From: Puccinia triticina
Taxonomy: Eukaryota > Basidiomycota > Pucciniomycetes > Pucciniales > Pucciniaceae
Assembly: GCF_026914185.1 (NCBI RefSeq)
Contig: NC_070560.1
Span: forward strand, 5,137,501-5,201,500
Length of the DNA: 64,000 bases
Direction of reading: 5' to 3'
The position numbers and the translations under genes are program-made. The notes beneath the pieces are model-generated. The model ran no database searches, had not been told where the DNA came from, and worked only from the letters and a program-made list of their open reading frames with translations. Below are positions 24,430 to 35,198 of the stretch, in pieces (the first letter of the stretch is position 1; each line of letters begins with the position of its first letter).

Positions 24430-24560
24430 AAGACTTGCACCAACAAAATGATGCTGGTGGGGTTCGAACCCAGCTGCGTACCAGGGCGAACCCAGCAGTG
24501 TTGCTTAGCAGCTACCACTACAGGCATGTAGCTCTCGCTGCGGGATCCAGCGTCACCCTG
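24430..24560 (-). mobile_element. SINE-like sequence with tRNA-type promoter boxes
   Basis: On the minus strand a B-box-like GGTTCGAACCC (about 24460) follows an A-box-like GTAGTGGTAGC (about 24530), and the sequence between has a tRNA-like feel. No complete cloverleaf can be drawn and no target duplication was found. It could be a decayed tRNA-derived SINE. Confidence 0.35.
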
Positions 24561-24859
24561 TCGTTGCAAGCCCGCGTGAATGCGCAAGTAGGCGCAGTCA
24601 CTGCGGATGCAACCCCAAATGCAACGTCAGGTGACGCTGCGGGCCGCAACGACACCTATTTGCCCGTAGTGTACGCTATTCCAGATAGTGAGATACCCTG
24701 CCGTTCAAAAGTATTATACCCACTCAGGAAGCCGTTTGCGAGTCAATTTTCCATCAAAGTTTTTTTTCAACTTTTTTTTTTCTTCCTTTAAATTACTTAT
24801 TTTCTTGAACTTTCAACACTTCAGGACCAGCCTGAGCTAGTCCTGGTTGAAGTGAAAAA

Positions 24860-25085
24860 AAAAGTTGTGGTGGTGGAACCGACGTGAGCAACAAGCCAAC
24901 GTAGTCTCCACAAGTTACAGGAGTGTGCTTCGTGGAACCGATGGGGAAAAGTGACAAACCCGTTGGTTCCACGGGGAAAATGATGATCTGTGGAACCAAC
25001 AAGCTTACCAAGCACTTACCGAGCTGATCCTTGTTGGTTCCACTGATCAACAGCTCCTTGTCGGATCCACGAACCTGCTTGCCAG
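24860..25085. repeat. Cluster of inverted GTGGAACC/GGTTCCAC words
   Basis: At least six copies of GTGGAACC-like or GGTTCCAC-like words alternate in orientation in about 220 bases (for example near 24876, 24931, 24963, 24989 and 25033), allowing several overlapping hairpins. Function unknown; a decayed foldback element is possible. Confidence 0.55.
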
Positions 25086-25605
25086 GAAGTACCCCCGGCG
25101 TGTAGACTGGCCTAGCGTGGCAAGGATTACAATTGATGGTCAGGGGGAAAGCCGGTAGTGGTGGCGGACAAGTGTTTGCTTATTTAAAGAGGGTATCACC
25201 CATGAGGTTGTCCCCCCAGGGGCTCAGGTTTTGTCCTACCCCCTCCCTGGGAGCCCACTAATCACTTGATTAGGGCCTTCCTGGACTACTCTAACAACCG
25301 GCCCACTTTTTCTCGTTGCTGCGGCACAGCTGGAGGGTGATCCATAGGGTCTTTGGGCCTTTGGGGATTTCAACTTGTGCCTGTCTTTATTTGTTGTGTG
25401 AGCTATTTTTTGTTGTAAATTTGTATATAAAACACCCCAAAACTTGGATCCAGAAGTCTAGAACTCTGTGGATTTAAGAAAGTGGGATAAGAGATTCTTA
25501 AGAGAAAAAAAGTTTGACAGAAAAAAAATGAAAAAGTTGTATTAGTTTTTTTAAAAGTCAGTAATTGAGGTTGAACAGTTTAGTCTCATGCCCAGGAGAT
25601 CATGC
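25086..25605. other. Possible decayed LTR or 3' region of a gypsy remnant
   Basis: This lies immediately 3' (element sense) of the decayed gypsy pol. It contains a TATA-like stretch near 25420 but no paired LTR, so boundaries cannot be set. No gene is seen. Confidence 0.3.
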
Positions 25606-27236
25606 TCAATCAGAAGCATCCAAATCCTCTTTATCAGAAGAATTTAGACTTTCTTCATCTTGAGTGTTGAGCTCAGGATCTTGTTCATCATTAATAACCT
25701 GATCCAAAGGCTGTCCACAAGGGTAAAATTGTTTGATATGAGATGCCACATAATTTTGGTGGAGCTCTGTTCCATCTAACTCTTCCAGTAAGTAAGATCC
25801 TTGAGGTAGTTGTTTCTTGATTCTAAAGGGACCATTCCAGCGGTTCAAAAATAGTTTTCCTCACTGATATTCAAAAATTTTATTGTAGATGAGAATCAGT
25901 TTTCCAGAATCCAAAGGTTGTTGTAATTGTGCCGCCATTTTCCCATCCCAGTACCGGACAGAAGTCTCTCTGGCTTTCATCATTTTGCTGTGAGCTTCTT
26001 CCAGAATTTCTTCTCTCCGTTCGAGTTGCATTGCCCAAGCTTCCAAAAGTTGTTTTGTAGTTTTGATTGCTAACCAATCTATTCCTAAATAGGTGTCCAT
26101 TTCCAAGTCCACTGGCAGAACCAGCAGTTTTCCAAATACAAGTTTGTAGGGAGTTTGTCTGGTGGTCTGTTTTGTTGAGATTCTGTCCAAAAATAAAACT
26201 AGTGGAAGGTACCCTTGCCATTTTCCGCCAGATTTGCCACACATTTTGACAAGAGCATCCTTGATGGGTCAATTTCAACGCTCAATCATTCCATTCGCTT
26301 CCGGATAGTAAGGTGTCGTAGGTTTTCAAGTTGCTCCAATACTTTTCACAGCTTCAATGAAGTCCTCTTTGAATTCCGCGCCGTTATCCACAGTGACTGT
26401 CTTGATTGAGCCATATCTGTAGACCCAGTTTTCCAAAAGAAACTTGGCCAAATTACTTGCAGTGAGTTTGACCAATGGGGCAGCCTCAACCCATCCAGAT
26501 AAGTTGTCCTGTGCCACAATAAGATAGTTGTATTGACCAGCTTTGATGTGACATGTGTCTAGAGCTACTTGTCCAAAGATGTAGCTATCCCCAGTTGGAT
26601 TTCAAATTTTCCTACACCATCTCTTGATTCTCAACTTTGAGTTGCGTTGGCGCGCCCGCGGGGTAAAGGGAATGTCATGTTTGACCTGCCTGCGGCAAAT
26701 TTTACTGCGGAGGCAGGTCAACGCCGGGGATGGGTCAGACCCACATTGGTTTGACCCATCCGGCCCAGCTGTTATGCCAACGCGACCAGCCCATTCTGTT
26801 GGCATGACAGCAGGGTTAGAATAGTGCCATGGCATAACCCAGCCAACCATGTTCGGCCCTGCTGAGCAGGCCAACGGTACGGCTGGTTTGGGTCAACTTG
26901 TTGGCCCCGTTGGCTTGAATGTACGTCAAACAAGGGTCCAACACGGCAGAAAGCCAACGAAGGCTTGCCAGCAGCAACAAGCCAACGCCGTTGGCTGGTT
27001 GGGCCTGCGTCAAGCATTGCTCATGATTGGCTCGCCGTCCAGGTCGGCAAGCAATCATTGGATTGGTTTTTTTTTTTTTTTGGGGGGCAAGGGTCCTATA
27101 TACACTTTTGCTTTAGGAGAAAGGTAATGAGAGTTCCATTTTTCAAAAAAAAAAAAAAGAGAACATGTCAAAAAAAGGCTGTCAGAAGGAATACTGAAAA
27201 AAAAACGTGGGGTTTAGTTTAGCACACTGGGTGATA

Positions 27237-27330
27237 GGCTAAAAGGTCTTTAGTCTAGCAGTGGAAGTGGGACCCTGGTTGCCAGAGCATATAGTGTCTG
27301 ATAGCTCTGGGTTCAAGCCTGGGGTTGAGG
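27237..27330 (+). mobile_element. Second SINE-like tRNA-type sequence
   Basis: An A-box-like TAGTCTAGCAGTGG is followed about 60 bases later by a B-box-like GGGTTCAAGCC. A plausible T-arm surrounds the B box, but a full cloverleaf is not evident. It is distinct in sequence from the one at 24430-24560. Confidence 0.35.
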
Positions 27331-27601
27331 CAATTTTTGCACCAGCCAAGCAAATGGAAATACTACACTGGCATTGCATACTGCAATTTGTGTTGCGCAG
27401 GCCCGGCACAATGCATTTTGTGTTGCGCTGGACTTGCGTCAAGGATGTGCCAATGCACTTTCATCACGCAGGCCTTGCATCAAGGATATGCCAATGGCGG
27501 ACTTGGACGCAAGGCCTGCATCTGAAGAAATGCCGACTGCGGCGCCAACGGCCTCCTGCGTAGAGACATCAGGTTGGCCACCAAAGCAATTTGGTGGCGT
27601 C

Positions 27602-27629
27602 GGGGGGGGGGGGGGGGGGGGGGGGGGGG
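27602..27629 (+). repeat. G28 homopolymer
   Basis: Twenty-eight consecutive G. It would support G-quadruplex formation, but the exact length is a common sequencing or assembly uncertainty. Confidence 0.9.
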
Positions 27630-28530
27630 TTGCGCCAATGCAGTTCTTTTTGTTGTTGCTGTGTCGACTGCAAACCCTGGTGTAGGTACTGTTGGGTCAC
27701 ATTTTTGACAAGCTTCACAGCTTTGAACCCAGTTCTTGACCTTCTTCTTGAGGCTGGGCCACCAAAACCAAGTCACTAGTTGCTGATAAGTTTCTTCTAT
27801 TCCACGGTGTCCTAGTTCCTTGTGAACCTGCTGGAGTAATTTTTCTTGATAGGTGTCCTTGTGTCCTTGGAGATTACTATCTGTGGAGAGGGTGAGTGTT
27901 TTTGCATGAGTTTTCCATCGCTACTGAAGAATTTAGCTGAGTTCTGCCATAATTTAGTAAAGTCCACTTTGTCCATTCCATCAGGTGGTTCCAAGGTTTC
28001 CAGGTAGTGTCAAAGGTTCCACCAATATCCTGGAGTCTCCCATTCCTTGAGCTCTAGAACTCTTGAATGAGTAAAAATCCTAAAGGTGTAGCAAGGTTTG
28101 ATTAGGGGCTTATCCTCGTCAAATTCGTCCTGGTCCACATAGAATTCCTTGTTGTCGCTAGAAATGGGACGTCTTGAAAGCCCATCTGGTAATGTGAAGG
28201 TTTTCCTAGGTTTAGGAACTATGTTGTAAGAAAATAGCTGAATAAATGATACCCATTGAGTCATAGGTGTGTTGGGTAATGATGGAGAGTTTATCATTTG
28301 AATTAAAGACTTGGCATCCAATTGGAGTTCAAGGTGTTGGTCCCAAAGGTAGATCTATAACTGCTTTAAAACCCTAGCTACTCCACACAATTCTAACTCA
28401 GGCTAAGAGTATTGTGATTCCACTGGTGAAAATACTATTGATTCGTAAAGTATAGTTTGATTCAATCCAGTTTTGAGTTCTTGTTGCATCAATACCACAC
28501 CTGCCACTATGAAACTCGAGTCAACCGCTG

Positions 28531-29083
28531 TCAGGGTGGGTCTATGAGGTGGCCGCACCCTGAATGAGTGGATACTGAGTATTGTCTAGACTAGCGCTGG
28601 CAAAGCGCGAAATAACAAACTGTAGACTAATGTCTATCTCTACTCAACCATCAACGCGGGAGGAGGAGCCACACCTCTTGGGTAAGAGGGGCCTAGCGGA
28701 GCAAAGGTCTTGCTGGGATCTAGAAGATCTGTGCGCCAGAAAAAGGAAAAAGAGGAAAGGAGGTGAGCCTCTCCAGCTTACCAAGTCGGAGACTTACTAG
28801 TGTCTGGGAGGTGAGGTCAAGGGCCAAGGAGAGTGGAGCGTAGAGGTTGGTGGAGAGTAGGGTTTCAATCCAAAGCCTTGGGCTCAGATCAAGGGTGTCC
28901 CAAGACCAAACCCGAGGATACTCGGATTGAGTCAGTTCAGGCCGGGTAATTGAGGTGAGAAAATTTGAAATAGAGTGCCAACTGAGTATTTCAAATTTTC
29001 ATCACTGTTGAGGCCAGCCAACTCAACGAGTCAACCAGTTGAGGGCACTTTTTTTAACTATACTCTGTGTTCCATCATAGATT
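28531..29083. other. Intergenic, possible LTR fragment
   Basis: A moderately GC-rich stretch between the gypsy remnant and the hAT gene. The open frame at 28582-28800 is Arg/Lys-rich but has no motif. I see no paired repeat and no supported gene. Confidence 0.35.
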
Positions 29084-30901
29084 ATGAGTCCAGCTATTCG
29101 CATTCCTGATTCCGATTCTGAAAGCTCTGTTGAGGTTCAGGAAGAAGGCTCAAACACAACTGCCGCAAAGGATTCAAACAAAAAATGTTGGGTTTGGCAA
29201 TACTTCAAGTCGGAAACCCAGAAGGATGCGGTTTACAACATATGCCAGGCCAAGAAAATCCGAGGAGGGACAACAATCTGCCTTGCAAAGCTCAAAGCTT
29301 GCAGAACCGGTTCGACAAAAAGTATGGCAAATCACCTTTTGCGAGTACATGCAATAAGGAATACTTCCTCTTCTACCAATTTGAAGGGAATGATGGATAA
29401 CTACATAATATTCAACAAGTTGCCGGGTACATATTTCTTTCTGCTCATCTAGAAAGAATTTACTTCATTGATTCATTTGTTCTGTTTTTTTAGATACTAT
29501 AGTGGAGCTTGACCGCGACAGTTTAAAGGCCACTGTTGCTTGTTTGGTTGTCCGCTGCCATATCCCATATACTACGGTTGAACACAAAGATTTTGTGGCA
29601 CTTCTACGCCTATGCAATCCAGCGACCAGCGACCTGTTGACAGGAGCCAATAATCTTGCCTTGTATATTCGGAATGTCTTTGAAGATGGTCGTATGGTCC
29701 TCCAAAAACATCTTAAGCAGCTTCAGTCAAAAATCAGCCTAACTTGCGATGTCTGGACTTTGACTGGCAATGTCTTGGTACTAGGAATTACAGCACACTG
29801 GATTGAAGAGAGCTTTGAGCTCAAAAACACGATTCTAGCGGCTAAAGTCCTCGAGGGCTCTCATTCCGGTCAAGTGATAGCGATGCACATGACAGATGAG
29901 TTGGAGAGATTGGAAATCAAAGACAATATTTTTGCGATTACTGCCAATAATGCATCCAACAATCGAACCATGGCTAGAAACCTCAGTAGCATGTCTTCCT
30001 TGAACCCTGAAAATCAAATGCTTGGTTGTATGGCACATACCATCAATCTTGCAGCACAATCTGCAATTAAATTGTTTGGCTTGGAGCCTAAGAATCAGAT
30101 TGATCCTGCATTACCTCACAATAAAGTCTCCTGTCTGATTGGTCGCATAAGTGGCTTTACTTCATACCTCAAACGATCCCCTCAAAAGATGGCCTCATTC
30201 CTCTCAACAGTCAAAGGAATTTGCGGGAAAGAGCTTCAACTCATTTCCGATGTCAGCACACGTTGGAACTCTACCTATGCCATGCTAGAACAAGCGATAG
30301 AACTTCGTGATCCAATCAAATACTTCTGCAAGAAGAATGGCCTTGCTGAACAATACAGCCTGTCTGAGTACGAATGGTTCAAAGTCAAGCAGCTCTGCCA
30401 GTTTTTGAAATCGCTCGATACGGCAACAAATGCTGTAACTGGTGAGAAGCAAGCAACACTTATGCTTGCCGCACCAACTTACATATGGCTTATTGAGAGG
30501 ATTCAACAGGTACATACATATGTTCTGTGAATCCCATGAAAATGTCCATGAATGCAAGCAAATTCTGATTCTGGTTTTGTTCCGCAGGTTGAGGAAGATT
30601 ATCGTGCCTCTGAATTGATCCCAGCAGCTCAGGCAATGACCGAAAAACTCCAGGAGTATCTCAATATTGCTATTGAAAAGCCAATCTATATTTGTGCCAT
30701 GTTACTCAACCCCAGAATCAAAACTAGTCATCTCACTGGATCCTTCCTTTGCTGAGTTCAAAAGACTAAGGAAGAAATTCTTCAGATGTTCAGAAGCGAA
30801 GCAGAAACGTTTACGGTCAATCACAACAAGAACTCAAATTATGAAGAAGAGAGCGACTTGCGAGCTGACCCAAACAACCTCCGATCATCACTGCAAACTT
30901 A
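29084..30901 (+). pseudogene. hAT-family transposase, C-terminally truncated
   Basis: The start is the ATG at 29084. A BED-type zinc finger region (CWVWQYF...C...GSTKSMANHLLRVH) fills exon 1. The introns 29427-29493 and 30510-30587 splice in frame. The core has the first catalytic Asp in LTCDVWT, but the usual T-x-D-N-A-S-N-N motif reads TANNASNN, so the second catalytic Asp is Asn (AAT at 29946-29948). MLGCMAHTINLA and SDVSTRWNSTYAML are typical of the family. After LLNPRIKT an in-frame TGA (about 30753) occurs, and the C-terminal hATC dimerisation domain with the catalytic Glu is missing. The enzyme should therefore be inactive. Terminal inverted repeats were not identified. Confidence 0.88.
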
Positions 30902-30904
30902 AAG

Positions 30905-30965
30905 TACTTTGCTAGGGGGCATAGCGGTTTTGTGACATGGCATAGCGGTTCCGTGACATAGCAGT
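30905..30965. repeat. Short direct repeat CATAGCGGTT-GTGACAT
   Basis: The unit CATAGCGGTTYYGTGACAT occurs twice in tandem, with a third partial copy, just beyond the end of hAT homology. It may be the edge of another transposon. Confidence 0.6.
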
Positions 30966-30969
30966 TTTT

Positions 30970-31249
30970 TTTTTTTCCAGTTTGAACTTTTTTTTCTGCA
31001 TTCAGGAAAGTGTCCTTGTGTGATGTTCCAGCAAAATTAATGGGGAAACTAGCAAAAGTCCAGCACTTTGGGGTTTAATAGTCACTGTTATGTTTTATTG
31101 CAAATAAAATTTGAAGAATGGAATGTATCCTCATCCCTTGCTTACTGGTTAACTGATTTATTCAATTGCTTATTTTTTATGATTCAAATTCAATCATGAT
31201 GGTCAAGCTATTATGGAAAGGAATTAATCCAACTACAAAACTTTGGAGA
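30970..31249. other. Intergenic, AT-rich
   Basis: Between the hAT remnant and the 3' end of the kinase gene on the opposite strand. No gene is seen; it may contain the kinase 3' UTR. Confidence 0.4.
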
Positions 31250-32203
31250 TTAGACTAATATCAATCTATTCAAAACTTGATCAATAGGAATCCTTTCTTC
31301 TTCTGCAGTACACATATTCATTATTAACAAGAGATCAGCTGGTGATTGAGTGCTCAAAATATTACCAGCACCCAACACAAATTCACAAAACCCGCTATTG
31401 TTTCCGGTGGCTTCCGACCAAAATTTGTTTGCGTGGATGAGGTTGATGAGGAGTACCCCCAAAGACCAGACGTTGTTTGCAAATGTGTCGTAGTGTGCAA
31501 CTGATCTTGTGAAACCTCCAAGACATTCTGCAAGTGGTTGAGTTACAGTCAGCAAAAACCACCTCGGGAAGACAAGAGATTGAAAACCTAATTACCAGGG
31601 GACATGTATGCCCAAGTGCCGCATCCAAATTGATCAGATTGTTGTGTAGTGGTTGGAAGACCAAAGTCGGCGAGATAAACATCATCATGGCTGCAAAGAA
31701 TGTTGGCCGGTTTGATGTCGCGATGTGCAATGCCATGGTTATGGCAGTAAGAGACAGCAGAAACAATTTTGAAGAAGATCGGCGCAATTTGTGCCGGATA
31801 TCTGATGAAGTACCGATGAAGATAAATTTGATCGGAAAGCGTGCCGTTGGGTATATAAGGTAGGACAAGAAATCCGCAGGTTGCCGTTTCGGTACTGTTG
31901 TTGAGAGTAAGAACGTCCGGATGGGGCGAAGCCGCGGAGTGGTGAAGTATTTCACGATGGACGGCCAAAGTTGTTGCCAAACAGGTTTTGGGAATAACCT
32001 TCACCGCACAAATTGTTCCCGTCGATGATGTAACTTCAATCGAAGGAAGCTTGGTTAATAAACAGGGAACAAGGGTTCATTTCTGATTGGTACTTACCAG
32101 ATTCGCCTCGATACACAACCCCAAAAGCTCCTGAGGCAATGGGCAGATCGAGTCTTATCGTGTAACCTGGGATGTGGTAATGATTGGGGTTAGATGGTTC
32201 CAT
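31250..32203 (-). CDS. Compact serine/threonine protein kinase, three exons
   Basis: The start is the ATG at 32203. Introns 32034-32097 (GTAAGT...AAG) and 31528-31595 (GTAATT...CAG) are removed, giving exons of 106, 438 and 278 bases and a 273-residue protein. Kinase landmarks appear in order: glycine loop ASGAFGVVYRG, catalytic Lys in CAVKV, HRDIKPAN with the catalytic Asp, DFG, an SPE in place of APE (created by splicing), and VWSLGVLL. The invariant Asp normally before VWSLG is Asn (AAC at 31472-31474). The protein is almost only kinase domain, with no regulatory tail. It phosphorylates Ser/Thr by family knowledge; the substrate is unknown. It resembles the short Ran1/Sks1-like kinases of fungi, moderately. 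No nonsense codon interrupts it, unlike its neighbours. Confidence 0.82.
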
Positions 32204-32374
32204 ACCAAATGCAAACGGAGGGGGATTGCTTGATGGTTCCGTGACGGCTAATGTGGTGCCAGTAACAAAAATCGGATTAGAGTTGAGTTTTTTTGGGGGG
32301 GCTGTTGGTTTCAAAGTTTGATGGAGTTGGAAACAAGAAAAAAAGGGGGGGGCAAGATCTTTGTGATAGCAAAT

Positions 32375-32478
32375 GTTGCGCGAGTTAGGGAATCAAGATC
32401 AGCTGTTTTTGTTGGGTGTTGACGTTGCGCGAGTTAGGGAATCGAGATCAGCTGTTTTTGTTGGGTGTTGATCAATGT
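32375..32478. repeat. 49-bp tandem duplication upstream of the kinase
   Basis: The unit beginning GTTGCGCGAGTTAGGGAATC is repeated with a 49-base period (about 32375 and 32424), with one base change and a partial third copy at 32476. It lies 170-270 bases upstream of the kinase ATG, so it could affect its promoter. Confidence 0.85.
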
Positions 32479-32688
32479 TGCGAGGTGTGATGGAGGCAAG
32501 AATGGAGAAGGTTTGGGGGGGAGATCTTTAAAGTGAACGAGTCTTCCAATTTGTTCAATGCCTCTGTGACAGCGAACGCTCCGGAAGTCCGTAAAAGTAG
32601 GTTGGACTTAAGAATCTTTGAAAGGCTGGGACAGGAGATATTGGTCGTGAAAGAGTTGTCAAATGTTGATGAGACGACTAGGCTGAAA

Positions 32689-33413
32689 CTACCGATCCAA
32701 CAATACAAGAGCGATACAGTCCTTGTCCAATGAAGTGGAAATCTCCTCAGCACGGTAGATAATCCAAGCACAGTGGCTAATGACCTCACTTAAGTGGATA
32801 ACTTGGGGTTCCTTGTTGGGCGCAAACAGACAGAGTGAAATCTGAGCTTCAAATTGGCTAAGCCTGGAAAATGGGTGATGGATGTTTGGCGGGATGGGTG
32901 GTAAGTGGTTGAGAACAAGCCAGGTATCGTGACGTGTACATTGGTTAGTTGTAACTCTGGAATGTTTGAAAACCTGTTCAATTCGACCAAATCGGGTTTC
33001 TCCTGACTCGAGCCAATAGCTGATAATAGAATTTTTTGGGGATGTCTGGTAGGTGGAATACGTGACATGGCCATTGGCTTGAAAAGAGTTAAGGGGTTCA
33101 AATTGTGCGGTAATAGGTGCAATACGTTGCAGTTTGTGCCTGCGCCTCCATTTGTGGGAAGGGACGTAGGTACAGCCGTCGTCCGAGCAGAACGAGTTGA
33201 TTTTTTCAACGAGTTGAGAGAAAATTTTTGTTGGGAGAATTTGGCTCGTCCGATGAGGATCAAAAGAGCTTGATGAAACATTTTGAGGTTTATAGGAAGC
33301 TTGTAGTTCCGTCATAAATGGTTTGAGCTCGTTGGGTAATTGATCTGATGCCAGTAGGATCCGGAGATTGCCCAGTCGGCAAAACGATTTCAGAAAGGTG
33401 ATCTCCAATTCAC
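32689..33413 (-). pseudogene. Stranded C-terminal exon of a Tnp2-type transposase
   Basis: A splice acceptor (TTTCTAG, ending at 33414) precedes a 241-codon exon that begins ELEITFLKSFCRLGNL, a signature of the region after the catalytic core in basidiomycete Tnp2 proteins. It continues into the RFGRIEQVFKH type C-terminal domain, whose counterpart in the copy at 3089-6457 is RFGTIKNIF. The upstream exons are absent: gypsy A starts at 33563 and what follows gypsy A at 63701 is not Tnp2. The exon itself is open to its natural stop. Confidence in the Tnp2 identity is moderate to good. Confidence 0.65.
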
Positions 33414-33562
33414 CTAGAAATAACCAATAAACCAACCATGAGTTATTGCAAGCACGTGTAGGGTATGATATGAGACTCGCCTAGGTGATTATTATGACAA
33501 GCTTGAAGAATTTTTCCCATGAGTCATTCAAAAGGAAACGTCCACCAGGATCTGACCGGACC

Positions 33563-33952
33563 TGTCAGCCTTAGAGATACATCAAGTATCCAAAAGACTG
33601 CAATAACTCAGTAAATAATAATAATTATTAAATTATTATTGTAGAATCAGATTCCTCATCATAAATTAAGGGGGGTTACCCACTTGAAGTACCCCCTTAT
33701 TCCTATTCCTTCATGTACTAAATGTATAAATAAGAATTGGCCACAGAAAGCGCCCAAAAATAGTATTACATACAAAAAATTAGTAAAACAATTAAAGTAC
33801 ATAAAATTAAACTGTTGTACAATAATGAGTAATATTACTCGTGTAAAAATACCCCGTGAAAGTATTATGTAGACTTCTACTGAAGCTCTTTCATATGACA
33901 ATTGGTTATAAACATGTCATGTGACAGAGTCAGGGAAATTAGTCTATTTTAA
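33563..33952 (+). repeat. Gypsy A 5' LTR, left piece
   Basis: Colinear with 62705-63094 of the 3' LTR. The sequence leaves LTR homology exactly after TTTTAA, where the Helitron begins with TC. Confidence 0.95.
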
Positions 33953-34450
33953 TCCAAGTATATTAAAGTCTCATAATTGTACAAAAAAAATTCAAGGGTT
34001 CTCCCTACAAAATGAACAAATATCAAAAAAAAATCAAGGGTTTCCCCTCCAACAAAACAGACAGACTAAATCAGAGACCACCATCTTTCATCAAAATCAT
34101 AATAAAAAAACAAGGCCACTAAACAAAACAATATGAAAAGCCCGCACCCTGCCACCAAACATCAGCAAGCTGACATACCGTGGCCCACCGCCCATCCCTG
34201 TCTAGCAGGGTCAAAAAGCGGTGAGAGGAAGACCCCCAGCCCGTAAGCACAGGGGGGTCCACGAGTAGCGCCCCGCCAAACTGCGCAAATGCAACAGCGG
34301 ACGGGGGTGAGACGACCCCCGGCTGGAAGCCAGCCCGGGGAGTCGCCTGAGGAAATTGGAATGCCAGCGGTCATCTATTTATACCCGCATTTTCGTCTTT
34401 CACTCCGCCCACCCCCTCACTGACACTTTTCCATCCTTGCAACTTGTCCC

Positions 34451-34760
34451 ATGGTAACCCCCGCCCCACTCAACGAAGCTCCTCAAACTAACGCCTGTCG
34501 TCTCCGCCTGGACGGCTCCCGGGCCCGCAAACCTTTTGGCACTTGCCTCACGGGCGCCACAGCCGTTGCAACCCCCAATCCGTCCCAGACCCCTACGGTA
34601 CGCTCCATTATCTCCTAGGCAGCTTTGTACACACCAAGTTACAAACCTTTCCTGTCACTTGGCCCACGGCCGCCGCAGCTGTTGCCACCACAAGGCCCAA
34701 GCTGTCTCTCAATTTGATCCAGATCTCTAGGGTACGCTCTATTCTCCCGTAGGCGCTTTT
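34451..34760 (+). other. Short frame and ~115-bp direct duplication inside the Helitron
   Basis: A 49-codon frame starts at the ATG at 34451, downstream of a TATA-like TATTTATA (34377), and reaches a donor-like GTACGC at about 34600. The segment 34527-34628 is repeated imperfectly at 34642-34755, including the GGTACGCTC donor-like word. Whether a gene existed here is unclear, and no domain is recognised. Confidence 0.35.
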
Positions 34761-35198
34761 GCACAGAACAATTTTGAAACCCAGACGTGGCCAACACCAC
34801 CGTCATTCGCTGTTGTTCAATGTCGTGCACATTTTTTCTGAGCGTGGGTTGAGTGCTATCCCCATTGTTGATTCCAATGATGTGATGAAGTGCCCCCAAG
34901 ATTAGGGTTTTGAGTTCTTTTTGTGACATAATCCTTGGCCAAGAAGCAATTGGCTGTCTTATTATTTTGGGCCGGGATAGAAGACTGTATATCCCTCGAC
35001 TGGCGAAGCAATTGTTACTGCCAATACCCAAGCGTGCGGCAGTGCTCCAAAGCAATCTTCAGATCAGCACACTGGGGCCGAGCTCATGATCTCCGGCCAT
35101 CAATTGCTGGATTGCAAATCCCAAGAGGAAACATAAATCCCACCTCGTCCTTGATCATGGTCTTGCTGTGCCCCTGCTTCCTCAAGCAAACAATAAAG

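Larger units (their letters stand above)
26605..27690. mobile_element. Unclassified insertion in the gypsy remnant
   Basis: It breaks the integrase homology of the surrounding remnant. Its first part (26640-27020) is GC-rich and crowded with GCCAAC/GTTGGC words in both orientations. Then come a T-run, an A-run, a tRNA-like stretch (27237-27330) and a 28-base G run (27602-27629). No gene is convincing. Ends and target duplication could not be fixed, and it may be a composite of several short elements. Confidence 0.45.
25606..28530 (-). pseudogene. Decayed Ty3/gypsy pol of the gypsy C type, with an insertion
   Basis: Piece by piece the minus strand matches the pol of gypsy C. From 28530 there is an RNase H start (AVDSSF, then VVLMQQ), then LIQMINSPSLPN, TLPDGLSRRP, the integrase zinc region SCEACQKCD (about 27715), HIKAGQ and LSGWVEA, VDNGAEF (second catalytic Asp), YLPLVLFLDRISTK, and the C-terminal RWNGPFRIKKQ to 25606. 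Many in-frame stops (including two TAG in the RNase H part) and frameshifts show age. Homology is interrupted between about 26605 and 27690. Reverse transcriptase and gag are absent. It differs markedly from gypsy C, so it is an older relative. Confidence 0.8.

Noticed and set aside
29835..30059. Minus-strand frame in the hAT gene
   Set aside because: Antisense shadow of a clearly homologous transposase.
32472..32789. Minus-strand frame upstream of the kinase
   Set aside because: A shadow of the Tnp2 exon and promoter DNA; no motif, and it overlaps a supported exon in another frame.
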